Below, in pieces: positions 38,601 through 46,535 of a stretch of 64,000 bases of DNA. A program made the position numbers and the translations under genes. The stretch covers positions 2,046,001-2,110,000 of the forward strand of contig NZ_CP059732.1 of the NCBI RefSeq assembly GCF_014117325.1. Reading direction: 5' to 3'. This DNA is from Spirosoma foliorum. Its GTDB lineage: Bacteria > Bacteroidota > Bacteroidia > Cytophagales > Spirosomataceae. The notes under the pieces are model-generated. The model had not been told where the DNA came from and made no database searches. It saw only the letters and a list, made by a program, of their open reading frames with translations. Each line of letters starts with the position of its first letter. The stretch's first letter is position 1.

Positions 38601-39450
38601 ACTAAATGTTCCTAACAACAAAACGTCATTTTGATCCCAGACAGGCGGCTTACTAATCGTATAAAATCCGATAAACCCCTGTGTTTTCCGATCCTGAATT
38701 AGTGGGATGGCGATCATTGATCGCACCGAGATAAAGTCAAAAAAAGTTTTCTCCTGGGCTTGTTCTGTTGTAAGCTCATCGATCTGTAAGCGAATCATCT
38801 CTCCCTTCTCCAGCTTCGGTCGCATCCAGTCAAAACATTCGCGTGGTCTAGTCTGTATTTTGTCCTTTCTGGATTGATGCCCTGGAGCACACCATTCATG
38901 TACACAACGCCCTTCCTGATAGTCGTCGCTGTACATAAATACCGATGCACGTTCGGCATCTACATATTCACTTATTATCTCCAGGGCTTCAACAATGTAA
39001 TTATTTGCTTCGTCAGATTTAAGTGTTACAAATCGATTTGCCACGGTTGAAATAAGCGATTCCATGTACAGTCGTCGTTGCAGATCGTATTCTGATTGCT
39101 TTTGTTTGCTAACGTCCTGAATTGTCACTATGGCCTGATCTTCCATCCGGGTTATCGTAATTTCATGCCATATATTTTCGCTATTTCGTTGATATCGCTT
39201 AAGTATCCGCTGCGTTTCGCCTGTATGAATGGTTTGCACTAGCGGTAAAAAAAAAATCATTCTGCTGGGTCGCAGGTTTAACAATCTGGCCAATAAGCTC
39301 TTCCTGGGTTTGCTGAACAATTTGGGCAAATGCTTTATTAACCAGTTTATAGCGAAAGTCAATGATGGTTTTTTGCTGGTTCCAGATAGGCTCTAAAAAA
39401 GCGACCCCTTGTGGAGAAGTATTAAACCAATGCTCTACATATTTCTCCAT
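35700..39450 (-). pseudogene. PAS/GAF sensor histidine kinase with homopolymer frameshift
   Basis: The true start is the ATG at 39450 (MEKYVEHWFNTSPQGVAFLE, a PAS domain). That frame fails at a run of ten A on the plus strand (39247-39256), where FFLPLVQTIHTGET continues in the next frame to 35700. One base less would give a ~1250-residue kinase: PAS, GAF (ANRFVTLKSDEANNYIVEAL), a second GAF, four PAS domains, HisKA (SQFVATASHEFRTPLATM) and HATPase_c (DKGIGIPSQEL, GTGLGLFIVRQFVELHGGHF). It may be phase-variable, mutated or a sequence error. It is flanked by receiver genes that it would phosphorylate. Confidence 0.78.
39247..39256. repeat. A10 homopolymer inside the kinase coding region
   Basis: Ten consecutive A on the plus strand (T10 in the coding strand). 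The reading frame is continuous if the run is nine, so the copy present here is off-frame by one. Confidence 0.8.
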
Positions 39451-39584
39451 TAGTCAATCGTATATATGCTTTTCATGCCAATATTTCCTTGTATGCATAG
39501 CTACTCATTGCTGTTTTGCCAGCATTAACAAGCCGTATTTAGCTTTTAAATTAAGATAAATCGTAGGAACGCAAAGGCCAATCT

Positions 39585-40328
39585 TTATCTAGCTAACCAG
39601 TCTTTAAAGGAACGGTATCGCGCTTTCGGTAAAATTACTTCCTGGGGATTTCCACCTACGTCAATCATTAGACAGTGCTTGCCTTTATCCCAATAAGCGT
39701 ATTTCTGTATACTTTTCCGATGCAATATGACATGTCGGTTTACCCGAAAAAAATGATCTGGATTAAGCTTAGCAATCAGCGTATCCAGGCTCATACCGAT
39801 CTGAAAATTACCGAGAGGATGGTAAACAAAATACCCTCTTTTATGCGTGCCGAAATAAATACATTCTTCTGTACGAAGGACCATACAACCTTTACTGTCT
39901 CTACCACGGATCGATTTTAAATAGGTGTTTGACAAGTTAGAATTAACCTGCTGTTCCTGGCTTCTTTTCAATCGGCTCTCAATGGCGTTTAATAAATCAC
40001 GTAATAGGAAAGGCTTCGTCACGTAATCATCAGCGCCTAGTTCCATACCTTCTCGCAAATGCACCATATCTGCTTTAGCTGTTAAAAAAATAAATGGAAT
40101 ATGAGCAGTTTCTGGATTTTCACGAATATTTTCCAGAACCTGATAACCATTCATATTTCCCATCATTATGTCGCACAAAATCAGATTGGGAAGCCATTGT
40201 TTGGCTTGAATCAGGCCAGTTACGCCATCTTCAGCCGTTCGCACATCATACCCATTCAAGATCAATTGTTCAGCTACGTTTTCCCGAATTTGCGCTACGT
40301 CTTCAATAAGTAGTATTTTCTTCAACAT
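39585..40328 (-). CDS. Response regulator with LytTR output domain
   Basis: 247 residues. Receiver (1-122) with the Asp in LILCDIMMGNMNGYQ and KPFLLRDLL; LytTR DNA-binding domain (~145-247) with HFFRVNRHVILHRKSIQKYA. It binds tandem direct repeats upstream of target promoters in the known family. It is the probable transcriptional output of the kinase cluster; it might also serve the orphan LytS-type kinases at 11.5 and 13.7 kb (inference). Confidence 0.88.
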   Translation of the reverse strand: MLKKILLIEDVAQIRENVAEQLILNGYDVRTAEDGVTGLIQAKQWLPNLILCDIMMGNMNGYQVLENIRENPETAHIPFIFLTAKADMVHLREGMELGADDYVTKPFLLRDLLNAIESRLKRSQEQQVNSNLSNTYLKSIRGRDSKGCMVLRTEECIYFGTHKRGYFVYHPLGNFQIGMSLDTLIAKLNPDHFFRVNRHVILHRKSIQKYAYWDKGKHCLMIDVGGNPQEVILPKARYRSFKDWLAR

Positions 40329-40354
40329 GTGTGAATAAGACCTAATAACTCAAT

Positions 40355-40383
40355 GCACTCAGCAATAAAATGCTGCTGAGTGC
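40355..40383. promoter_or_regulatory. 10-bp hairpin in the leader of the LytTR regulator
   Basis: GCACTCAGCA (40355-40364) pairs with TGCTGAGTGC (40374-40383). It sits 27 nt upstream of the start codon, so it is probably transcribed. The remaining gap to 40746 is AT-rich without other signals. Confidence 0.45.
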
Positions 40384-40746
40384 TTATCATCAATTAAACA
40401 GATTGTTGAGTATGAGGACCTAAAGTTGACTATATACTAGTATGATTGAAGCATATAGCACATGGTGAAAAGAAAAGATTTTGGCGAACTAATACCTAAT
40501 AGACAATCCCCTGGATTGACTTAGTGACGCCTAGTTTCTATGTAAGACTAGGATAAAGAGACAAATTTATCTATACAATTCATTATTGAAAAATAATAAG
40601 TAATAATATAAATAAATTCATTGCCCTTGTTGTTCGTTAATTTAATTATTAGAACATTTTGTATATACAGAACCTAATGGTCAGATTACTTATCTAAAAG
40701 CGTTTATAAAAGCAGTAGACAAATAAGTTACATGCTAATCATTAAA

Positions 40747-41607
40747 TCAAGGATACATTGATTGAACAGTAGCAATGTCTGTCGCTGACAGAGACTGACG
40801 CTGCCCTATAAACGTTGATCCGTCTTTCTTCGTAATAGTGGGCAAACCGTTTCTTGAAAAGTCAAAGGAGCCGTATAGCATAATCGAGCCAAAATCCAAT
40901 CCTCCGGCATAGTTAAACCCGTCCATACCTCTCTGCTCATAAGTTTGGAAGTCCGTTTCGTATCCATTAGTAATGTTTCCTGCATTGATTGTAATATAGT
41001 TGTCACGATCGGTACGAGTATGTTCATGCCATAGACCAACAGTGTGCCCAATTTCGTGAATCGTATTGCCAGTAGAACAAATGTTCGCTAAGTTTATGTA
41101 TTGCAGACCTCCAGCATAACCAATGTTGGAGGAGCAACCTGGCCCAAGGCGGAACAGCACATAACCGCGTTGAGTCGTACGGAGCATGAACCGGATAGAT
41201 GTATTAGCCTCCCAGTGTGCAATGGCATTATATACCCGAGCCTTATTTGGGAGTTCGGGATCGATGGTATAATAAACTGTTTTATTGGGCCAGCGGGAGT
41301 ATAACTTCTTGCGTCCAGTTCCTTTTATTGCTTGGGTGTGAAAGTCCATTGAATCATTGATACTATCTGGACTTACTAATATATCACTTTGAAAAACTGC
41401 CTGTCCATTAATAAGGGAATACGTAATTTTCTCACCGTTCAACATGCCTGTCTTGAGTGGCCCCTGCTGGAGTGGGAATGCTTCTTCTGGCCGTGTTACC
41501 TTTACAACTGGCGTTATTTCCAATATTTTTTCCGTTGTATTTTGGGTGCAACTAAGTAAACTACAGGTAAAGGCAAACAGTAGTGGGGAGATCGCAATAG
41601 TCTTCAT
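40747..41607 (-). CDS. Astacin-like (M12A) metalloprotease lipoprotein
   Basis: 286 residues. Lipoprotein signal ending LLSC at about residue 20, a ~90-residue propeptide-like region, then an astacin domain: HEIGHTVGLWHEHTRTDRDN gives the zinc ligands His184, His188 and His194 with Glu185 catalytic. The Met-turn reads SIMLYGSFDFS, supplying the fifth ligand Tyr; most astacins have SVMHY here. It should be a surface endopeptidase. Stand-alone gene. Confidence 0.87.
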   Translation of the reverse strand: MKTIAISPLLFAFTCSLLSCTQNTTEKILEITPVVKVTRPEEAFPLQQGPLKTGMLNGEKITYSLINGQAVFQSDILVSPDSINDSMDFHTQAIKGTGRKKLYSRWPNKTVYYTIDPELPNKARVYNAIAHWEANTSIRFMLRTTQRGYVLFRLGPGCSSNIGYAGGLQYINLANICSTGNTIHEIGHTVGLWHEHTRTDRDNYITINAGNITNGYETDFQTYEQRGMDGFNYAGGLDFGSIMLYGSFDFSRNGLPTITKKDGSTFIGQRQSLSATDIATVQSMYP

Positions 41608-42080
41608 AGGTAGGTAAGAGAAAGTCCATGAAATAGGTCTACGTCAAAAAGTCTAACAAAAAGTTGTGCTGTTTGACATGGGCTAACCTAAGATACACTG
41701 CCTTAAATGCCTACTGCTGTTAACTGATCTATGCGTGAACTGACCATTTTACCCGACGAAGTGACCTAAAATTATTTATCTGCAATGTTGGCTTTTAGAT
41801 AATGAGATAAGATCTTGTTCTTGAAAGTTTCTAGAATTAAGTTACGAGACAGTTCAACTCTTCCAATCAGTAGCTAATTTTAGAGTTTTTGAGCTTCTAA
41901 AACGATCCTCCCCACGACTGCCAAAGCCCATAGCATTCTACTTTTTTGGATGACCGCCCGGCGGTCGGCCCAGTACTTTAAAAAAAAGCTGCTACAAAAC
42001 CAGTTCTCCTTGTAAAATTAATGATGCTTAAATTAAGATTACGTCCTCAATGGCTACTCTATTTGTCCTTACCCCGTTTG
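41608..42080. other. Intergenic DNA bordering the IS nest
   Basis: No gene. At 41951-41970 a GC-rich palindrome (GACCG, five-base loop, CGGTC) stands out from AT-rich surroundings. It resembles the 16-nt inserts in composition but has a 5-nt loop and lacks the WGCG tail. Confidence 0.45.
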
Positions 42081-42102
42081 GTGAGCCAGTTTTGACTGGA
42101 AT

Positions 42103-42324
42103 TTAAGCCGCCTGCCGATATTCAACCGGCGTCATAAACTTCATGGCCTGATAAGGACGATAAGGACGTTCGGTATTATACTTGACTAGCCACTCATTGA
42201 CCACACACCGTACTTGTCGGATACACGTGAAAACGTAATCATTTAAAACCTCCCGCCGGAAAGTCCCGCACGGGCGGCCCCGCATTGAAGCGCTCAATAT
42301 ATGCGTTTTGCGTGGGCTTACCCG
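42103..42324 (-). pseudogene. IS3 element I orfB, C-terminal piece
   Basis: Reads GKPTQNAYIERFNGTFRREV after removing the 16-nt insert at 42267-42282, then LNDYVFTCIRQVRCVVNEWL and NTERPYRPYQAMKFMTPVEY before the stop. These are the rve-domain Glu region and C-terminus of an IS3 transposase. Its upstream partner is at 44227-44505. Confidence 0.85.
42267..42282 (-). repeat. 16-nt hairpin insert (CGGG-GCCG-CCCG-TGCG)
   Basis: In IS3-I orfB. Removal rejoins E-R-F-N-G-T-F-R-R-E. Identical in sequence to the copy at 48050. Confidence 0.92.
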
Positions 42325-42593
42325 ACGGTCGGCCGCTCATATCTTTGTTTTGAGTTTATTCTGTCAGAAAAAGTGCAATTTTTGAGTAAGACCTGACACG
42401 GGTTGTCAGTACCTCGGGTCGGCCGCTGAGACACCTGCGGTGATCTTGAACAGGCTGGTTGTGCTGGCTCCCTTGTCGCTTTTCCCAAAGCTCCGACAGT
42501 ACCCATAGACGCGGTTTAAAACCGTAATCTGCAATCGATGTGCCAGAGTCAGGAAAGTAGTCAGGTACATGTTTTACTTTTATCTCTTTTGTT
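42325..42593 (+). ncRNA. Left end of IS110-b, candidate bridge RNA region
   Basis: 269 nt of non-coding DNA between the IS3 junction and the IS110-b start codon. It can fold into several hairpins (for example CTGACA/TTGTCAG around 42396). In the IS110 family the bridge RNA that pairs with donor and target is encoded at this position; that is established for the family, and its presence here is inferred from position and foldability only. Confidence 0.4.
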
Positions 42594-42926
42594 ATGACTT
42601 CTTTTCTGCGCTATTGTGTTGGACTTGACCGCACCGGCGGCCCGGATCAGCAAAGACTCGCTTCAAGTCTGCCTTTCAGTGATCGACTCAACGGGTCGAG
42701 TGACGGTGAAAGCTACTACCAAAGTCGCTAACAAGCCCGCAGGCTTCTCGGCATTGATGAACTGGGTGGCTCGCCACCGTAAGCTAGAGTTGCCCCTAAC
42801 TTACCTGATGGAATCCACCGGCGTCTACCATGAAGCAGTGGCCTGGTACCTGCATCAACAAGATCAACCCATTAGTATCCTGCTGCCTAATAAGGCTAAA
42901 TACTACCTGAAGAGCCTGGGCTATAA
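42594..42926 (+). pseudogene. IS110-b transposase, N-terminal half
   Basis: Starts MTSFLRYCVGLD, and after the 16-nt insert at 42630-42645 continues ISKDSLQVCLSVIDSTGRVT to KAKYYLKSLGY. This is the DEDD/RuvC-like domain of IS110 transposases. At 42926 the frame stops at half of a 16-mer occupied by IS110-a. The second half lies at 45339-44562. Together, without inserts, they make 1095 nt, exactly 365 codons, through G-Y-K-S-K-N-D-K-I-D. Confidence 0.88.
42630..42645 (-). repeat. 16-nt hairpin insert (CCGG-GCCG-CCGG-TGCG)
   Basis: In the IS110-b transposase. Removal rejoins C-V-G-L-D and I-S-K-D-S, the conserved first Asp motif of IS110 transposases. Confidence 0.92.
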
Positions 42927-42934
42927 CCGGGCCG
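42927..42934 (+). repeat. Left half of a 16-mer at the IS110-a right end
   Basis: CCGGGCCG equals positions 1-8 of the commonest 16-mer. IS110-a follows directly. The matching right half, also in IS110-b sequence, is at 45340-45348 after an inversion. Confidence 0.8.
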
Positions 42935-43341
42935 ATTTCTATGGTTCAAACAAGGGTTGGCGTATGATTTTTGTTATATTTTTTACTCCGCTTGACCACC
43001 GCATAGACCCGATGGATGAGTTTATTTCTTAGTGCGTTGATAACCAACATCTTATTCTTACCTTCTTTGACTTTTCGCTGGTAATACTCCTGTAATTCAC
43101 CGGGCACTTGAAGAGCCGACATGGCTGCCATATGAAGCAAGGTTTTTAGCGATTTTCGAGCGTGATGATTCACCCGGGTCTTACCCCGTACACTACTGCC
43201 CGAGGAGTGCTCGAAGGGAGCTACGCCCGCATGGCAAGCCAGCTTTTTGGGGTCATCAATAGCGTTGAACTCATCACTGGCCAGGATTAATTCAGTGGCC
43301 ACGACTTGACCAACACCAGGAATAGACGTAACCAACTCAAA

Positions 43342-43357
43342 CCGGGCCGCCGGAGCG
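43342..43357 (+). repeat. 16-nt hairpin insert (CCGG-GCCG-CCGG-AGCG)
   Basis: In the IS110-a transposase. Removal rejoins T-L-K-A-L and F-E-L-V-T-S-I-P-G. Confidence 0.92.
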
Positions 43358-43833
43358 GAGCGCTTTCAAGGTAGGATCGTCAGTAATGAGCTGTTTAATT
43401 GCCTTTTCGCCCCCTTTTAAATCACTTAGCAGTGCTTTCAGTGAGCTACTGCAATGCTGACCTAGTTGGGTAGTCAGGACTTTGTCACCAAATCGTTTTT
43501 GCTCGGCCAAAGGCACTTTCAACTGGCTAATCATACCTTGCAGACGCTGACGAAGTCGAGTAAATTCAGTCAGCTTTTTCATGACGGCTCGAGCCGGTTT
43601 CCAAAGCCGAGTCCGGTCTTGAAAGCGATAAGCGTACTCAGCAATCCGCTGAGCATCAACACTATCTGACTTGCCTCGTTGCAGCCCGCCAGCTTGTTTA
43701 ATATGGAGGGAAGCTTCTAGCCAGATCGGTAACTGAGCCTGAAACAATACGTCCAAGGCGTGTGCATTGTAAAGACCCGTGTGCTCCATGCAAACGACGC
43801 AATTTGAGCGATCAAAGTCAGGGAGTGCCTGGA

Positions 43834-43849
43834 TCGGACCGCCGAAGCG
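43834..43849 (+). repeat. 16-nt hairpin insert (TCGG-ACCG-CCGA-AGCG)
   Basis: In the IS110-a transposase. Removal rejoins V-I-K-Q and Q-A-L-P-D-F. The arms TCGG/CCGA differ from most copies but remain complementary. Confidence 0.9.
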
Positions 43850-43985
43850 GTTGTTTGATCACTGCTCGGATAGCCGTTGGTGAGTTTTCAGATTGGGTCT
43901 GCCAGACGATACCTTTATTAGCGTAAACAGCCCAATCCAGCGTGTTCTTCGAAACATCAATCCCAATGAAGTGGCGAATGTCCAT

Positions 43986-44217
43986 TAGAGTACTTAATTT
44001 TAGGGTTAGACAATCAGACTACTTACTCATCACTCGCTACCTTGCTAATGGGACTGCTATCCCGAATTTCTATTCGAGGTTAAGTAAGAAAGACCGAGCG
44101 GGACCTGAATCGGCCCATAGGGCGCAAACCTGGCCGGAGACGTTAGGGAAGCCCGCTCGGTTGTCTGTCTGGCAAGCTACCCAAATCTTGGTTTCTTACC
44201 GGCCCTCAAACCTAAAG
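43986..44217 (-). ncRNA. Left end of IS110-a, candidate bridge RNA
   Basis: The upstream non-coding region folds strongly: CCGGCC (44203-44208) with GGCCGG (44217-44222), and a 10-bp perfect stem ACCGAGCGGG (44093-44102) with CCCGCTCGGT (44152-44161) that encloses a ~50-nt loop. IS110 bridge RNAs are transcribed from this place. The GGGCCGG segment could pair with the 16-mer target core. RNA existence is inferred. Confidence 0.45.
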
Positions 44218-44229
44218 GCCGGTGCGGTC
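44083..44229 (+). repeat. 147-bp inverted repeat, copy 1 (IS110-a left end)
   Basis: Identical in inverted orientation to 45337-45483. The pair brackets IS3-I orfB and the IS110-b C-terminal half, which are both in the wrong orientation for their partners, so the intervening 1.1 kb has been inverted by recombination between the copies. Confidence 0.88.
44218..44226 (+). repeat. Right half of a 16-mer at the IS110-a left end
   Basis: GCCGGTGCG equals positions 8-16 of the 16-mer and is followed by IS3-I orfB (codons for S-L-D-F-T after the restored W). It was therefore a 16-mer in IS3 orfB occupied by IS110-a. Confidence 0.8.
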
Positions 44230-44505
44230 GTTGGATTTTACGTCCGACAGCTTAACGGGTGGACGTAAGTTTCGGACGTTGAATGTGGTCGACGACTACA
44301 ATCGGAAAGCTTTGGGTATCGAGGTGGATTACTCGTGACCTTCACGCCGAGTCATCCGATTATTGGATCAACTAGTGGAACGATACGGTAAACCGGAGCG
44401 GATTCGGAGTGATAATGGGTGGTACGCCACTGCGACCGGAATTTATTAGTCAGGCTTTGCAAGATTGGTGCAAAGATCAGACGATTGAGTTATGTTGGAT
44501 CGAAC
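44227..44505 (+). pseudogene. IS3 element I orfB, middle piece (inverted)
   Basis: Reads SLDFTSDSLTGGRKFRTLNV and VVDDYNRKALGIEVDYS, then an in-frame TGA, PSRRVIRLLDQLVERYGKPE and, after removing the 16-nt insert at 44419-44434, RIRSDNGPEFISQALQDWC and WIE. It contains the first and second Asp of the rve catalytic triad. It continues at 42324. Confidence 0.87.
44419..44434 (+). repeat. 16-nt hairpin insert (GTGG-TACG-CCAC-TGCG)
   Basis: In IS3-I orfB. Removal rejoins R-S-D-N-G-P-E-F, the second catalytic Asp motif. The arms and loop are the most divergent of all copies, yet the arms remain complementary and the TGCG tail is kept. Confidence 0.88.
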
Positions 44506-44561
44506 GGCTGGTACTGTCGTGAAAGTCAAGTTTTGGGGTAGGATTTTTTTATATCTTTGGA

Positions 44562-45339
44562 CTACAAGTGGGACAACTCGGATTCGGCCACTTGATCCTG
44601 TGTAGTCCCGCCGGTCGGGACTATTTTTTTGTCCTTGCTGGCTCGGTTCGCTAAATACAAAGAGTCGTATTCGACCCCGTGACGCCACAAGGCGTAGGCC
44701 ATCAAAAGCAATCGTTTCTGAACAGCCACGTAGGCTTTCATCTTGATATGAGTTCGTTCATAGACCCGCTCATAAAGGGCTTTGCAAGTGGGTTCATTGA
44801 ACCGAATCGCATTAAAAGCAGGCATATGCAGGATACGACGTAGACGGCTATTGCCTTTCTTGGAGATACGCGTTTTACCCGAGTGGTTACCCGATTGGTT
44901 TTCCACGACGTCGTAGCCGGCATAACTAACCAAGTGCCGTTGGTTGGTAAAGCCCTCGAAGCCATTGGTTTCGGCCACCAGTACTGCTACTAACAACAGA
45001 GCAAGACCTTTAATGGCTACCAGTCGTTCCATACGGGGCTTTAGTATTGGATCTTGCTCAATAAGCTCTTTGATTGCCGTTTCCAAAGCAACTAGCTGTG
45101 CCTCGTAGATGGACACCAACTTGGTTAACTGTTTGTCAATGAAGCTGCTGTCAAAAGTACTATGTTCCAGGGCATGCTGCTGATTGGTGGACTGGGTTCG
45201 CAGTTCTTGCAGGCGTTGGTGTTGGCGAGTCAACAAGCGCAACGCATACAGGTTTTTAGAGAGCGGTTTCCAGATCGGCACTTGCTGTTCAAGTCCCATG
45301 CGGGACAAGCCCTGGGCGTCGATTTTATCGTTCTTGGAC
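44562..45339 (-). pseudogene. IS110-b transposase, C-terminal half
   Basis: Begins SKNDKIDAQGLSRMGLEQQV and carries the Transposase_20 domain (LVAIKGLALLLVAVLVAET, LVSYAGYDVVENQSGNHSGK, TRISKKGNSRLRRILHM). It is preceded at 45340 by half a 16-mer and the truncated second copy of the IS110-a left end. Its N-terminal half is at 42594-42926. Confidence 0.87.
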
Positions 45340-45483
45340 CGCACCGGCCTTTAGGTTTGAGGGCCGGTAAGAAACCAAGATTTGGGTAGCTTGCCAGACA
45401 GACAACCGAGCGGGCTTCCCTAACGTCTCCGGCCAGGTTTGCGCCCTATGGGCCGATTCAGGTCCCGCTCGGTCTTTCTTACT
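45337..45483 (-). repeat. 147-bp inverted repeat, copy 2 (truncated IS110-a left end)
   Basis: The second copy of the IS110-a left end. Its IS110 body has been lost at the boundary with IS701 (45482). Confidence 0.88.
45340..45348 (-). repeat. Right half of a 16-mer in IS110-b
   Basis: Minus strand GCCGGTGCG, followed by the IS110-b codons for S-K-N-D. It completes the half at 42927-42934. Confidence 0.8.
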
Positions 45484-46535
45484 AGGACTTACGCAAAGGC
45501 AACTGAAGGATTCGCCAACTCTTGACGAAGGTAAGCATCTAATAAGCCTTGTTTGAGTTGGTAAACCGTTTTCTTAGTCTGATAAGCCAACTGTTTAAAA
45601 CGTAACCAAGTCAGAGCCGCTAAGCCAATGTGATTGCGTTGACTACGAGCTAATCGACATTGACAACATTCCAGACCCGTGATCTGCTTATCTTCTCGAT
45701 GAAACTGCTCAATTGTCCAACGAATACCACTTTTTTCTTCAGCGGCACTCGTCTCATTTTGAGCTAAATCGTTGGTGACGATATAGTCCGTCCGGTGGGT
45801 AGACACCAGTACGCGGAACAGTTTAAGATAGGTGTTTTGAGGCATCTTGTGTACTTTAACCAGCTTACCCTGCTGCACCTGTTGAGCTGACCAGCTCAGA
45901 TAGCTGACAGGTTGATACGGTTCTTTGCCACCTGAATCATCGACCTTACGGTTGCTCTTGATAGGACAGTAAAACAGTTTTTCATTGGTAATGAGCCACT
46001 TGAAGAGGTCGGTCACAGCATACCAACTGTCCATTAAGACGATTCGATAACTGATCTGGCGGGGTGCTAGTTGGTTAAGCATGTCCAACACATGATCCAA
46101 CTTGCTTTTTCCATCCTCATCGGGATTAAAAATACGGTAGTCAATGAGCCAGAACTGATTAATTTTAGGATTGAAGTAGACACAATTAACCACACCGATG
46201 CCTTTGATGATTCCATGAGCATTTCCACTGTATTGCCGACGAACCAGTTCAATTTTATGACTATGTTCTTTATTGAGCACGGTATCATCAAAGAGGATAT
46301 AGCCATCGGTATCCAGTTGAATTTGGTGGCGGACATGTTGCCAGACCTGGCGAGGTGCCACTCGGCTAGCTTTGAGAAAGTACTGCACATTGTCATGGGT
46401 GATCCCTTCCAGGTGATCAGCCAAGTAGGTAGCCGTATAGTTGATCTGGCTACTCAGTAGAAACTGTCCGTAAAGTTGTGCGGTGACCTTCAAGCTATTT
46501 TTTATTTCAATTTACCACTTTTGCGTAAGTCCTAA
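45482..46535 (-). mobile_element. IS701-like element, intact
   Basis: Terminal repeats YTAGGACTTACGCAAA at both ends enclose one intact transposase gene. CTTA is present at both outer flanks (45478-45481 and 46536-46539), but the left CTTA belongs to the IS110-a left end and the right one to IS3 orfA, so the element probably mediated a deletion. It contains no 16-nt insert. Confidence 0.78.
45489..46493 (-). CDS. IS701-type DDE transposase
   Basis: 334 residues in one open frame. DGYILFDDTVLNKEHSHKIE holds the first Asp, YRIVLMDSWYAVTDLFKWL the second, and WTIEQFHREDKQITGLECCQ the Glu, in the order of IS701-type DDE_5 transposases. The length is slightly short for the group but the gene looks functional. 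Confidence 0.85.
   Translation of the reverse strand: MKVTAQLYGQFLLSSQINYTATYLADHLEGITHDNVQYFLKASRVAPRQVWQHVRHQIQLDTDGYILFDDTVLNKEHSHKIELVRRQYSGNAHGIIKGIGVVNCVYFNPKINQFWLIDYRIFNPDEDGKSKLDHVLDMLNQLAPRQISYRIVLMDSWYAVTDLFKWLITNEKLFYCPIKSNRKVDDSGGKEPYQPVSYLSWSAQQVQQGKLVKVHKMPQNTYLKLFRVLVSTHRTDYIVTNDLAQNETSAAEEKSGIRWTIEQFHREDKQITGLECCQCRLARSQRNHIGLAALTWLRFKQLAYQTKKTVYQLKQGLLDAYLRQELANPSVAFA

Larger units (their letters stand above)
42946..43985 (-). pseudogene. IS110-a transposase with two 16-nt inserts
   Basis: Starts at the ATG at 43985 (MDIRHFIGIDVSKNTLDWAV). The DEDD domain (CVVCMEHTGLYNAHAL, KSDSVDAQRIAEYAY) is followed by the Transposase_20 domain (VTSIPGVGQVVATELI, HAGVAPFEHSSGSSVRGKTR). 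The inserts at 43834-43849 and 43342-43357 each shift the frame. Removing both leaves 1008 nt, exactly 336 codons, so apart from the inserts the gene is intact. Confidence 0.9.
42935..44217 (-). mobile_element. IS110-a, inserted in the centre of a 16-nt element
   Basis: About 1.28 kb. The right end lies 11 nt after the transposase stop, and the left end has 232 nt of non-coding DNA, the layout of the IS110 group. It has no terminal repeats, as expected. Half-copies of the 16-mer abut both ends. The left end occurs a second time at 45349-45483 (truncated by IS701), also abutting a half 16-mer. Confidence 0.82.

Noticed and set aside
41951..41970. GC-rich palindrome resembling the 16-nt inserts
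   Set aside because: Its loop is five bases, the tail is not WGCG, and no reading frame is clearly restored by its removal.
42321..42432. Two GGCCGACC-containing patches near the IS110-b left end as further 16-nt inserts
   Set aside because: Neither shows the arm-loop-arm-tail plan, and one is better explained as the junction of IS110-b with IS3.
43942..44268. Plus-strand open frame of 108 codons
   Set aside because: It overlaps the IS110-a left end and the start of IS3 orfB in a different frame and has no family resemblance.
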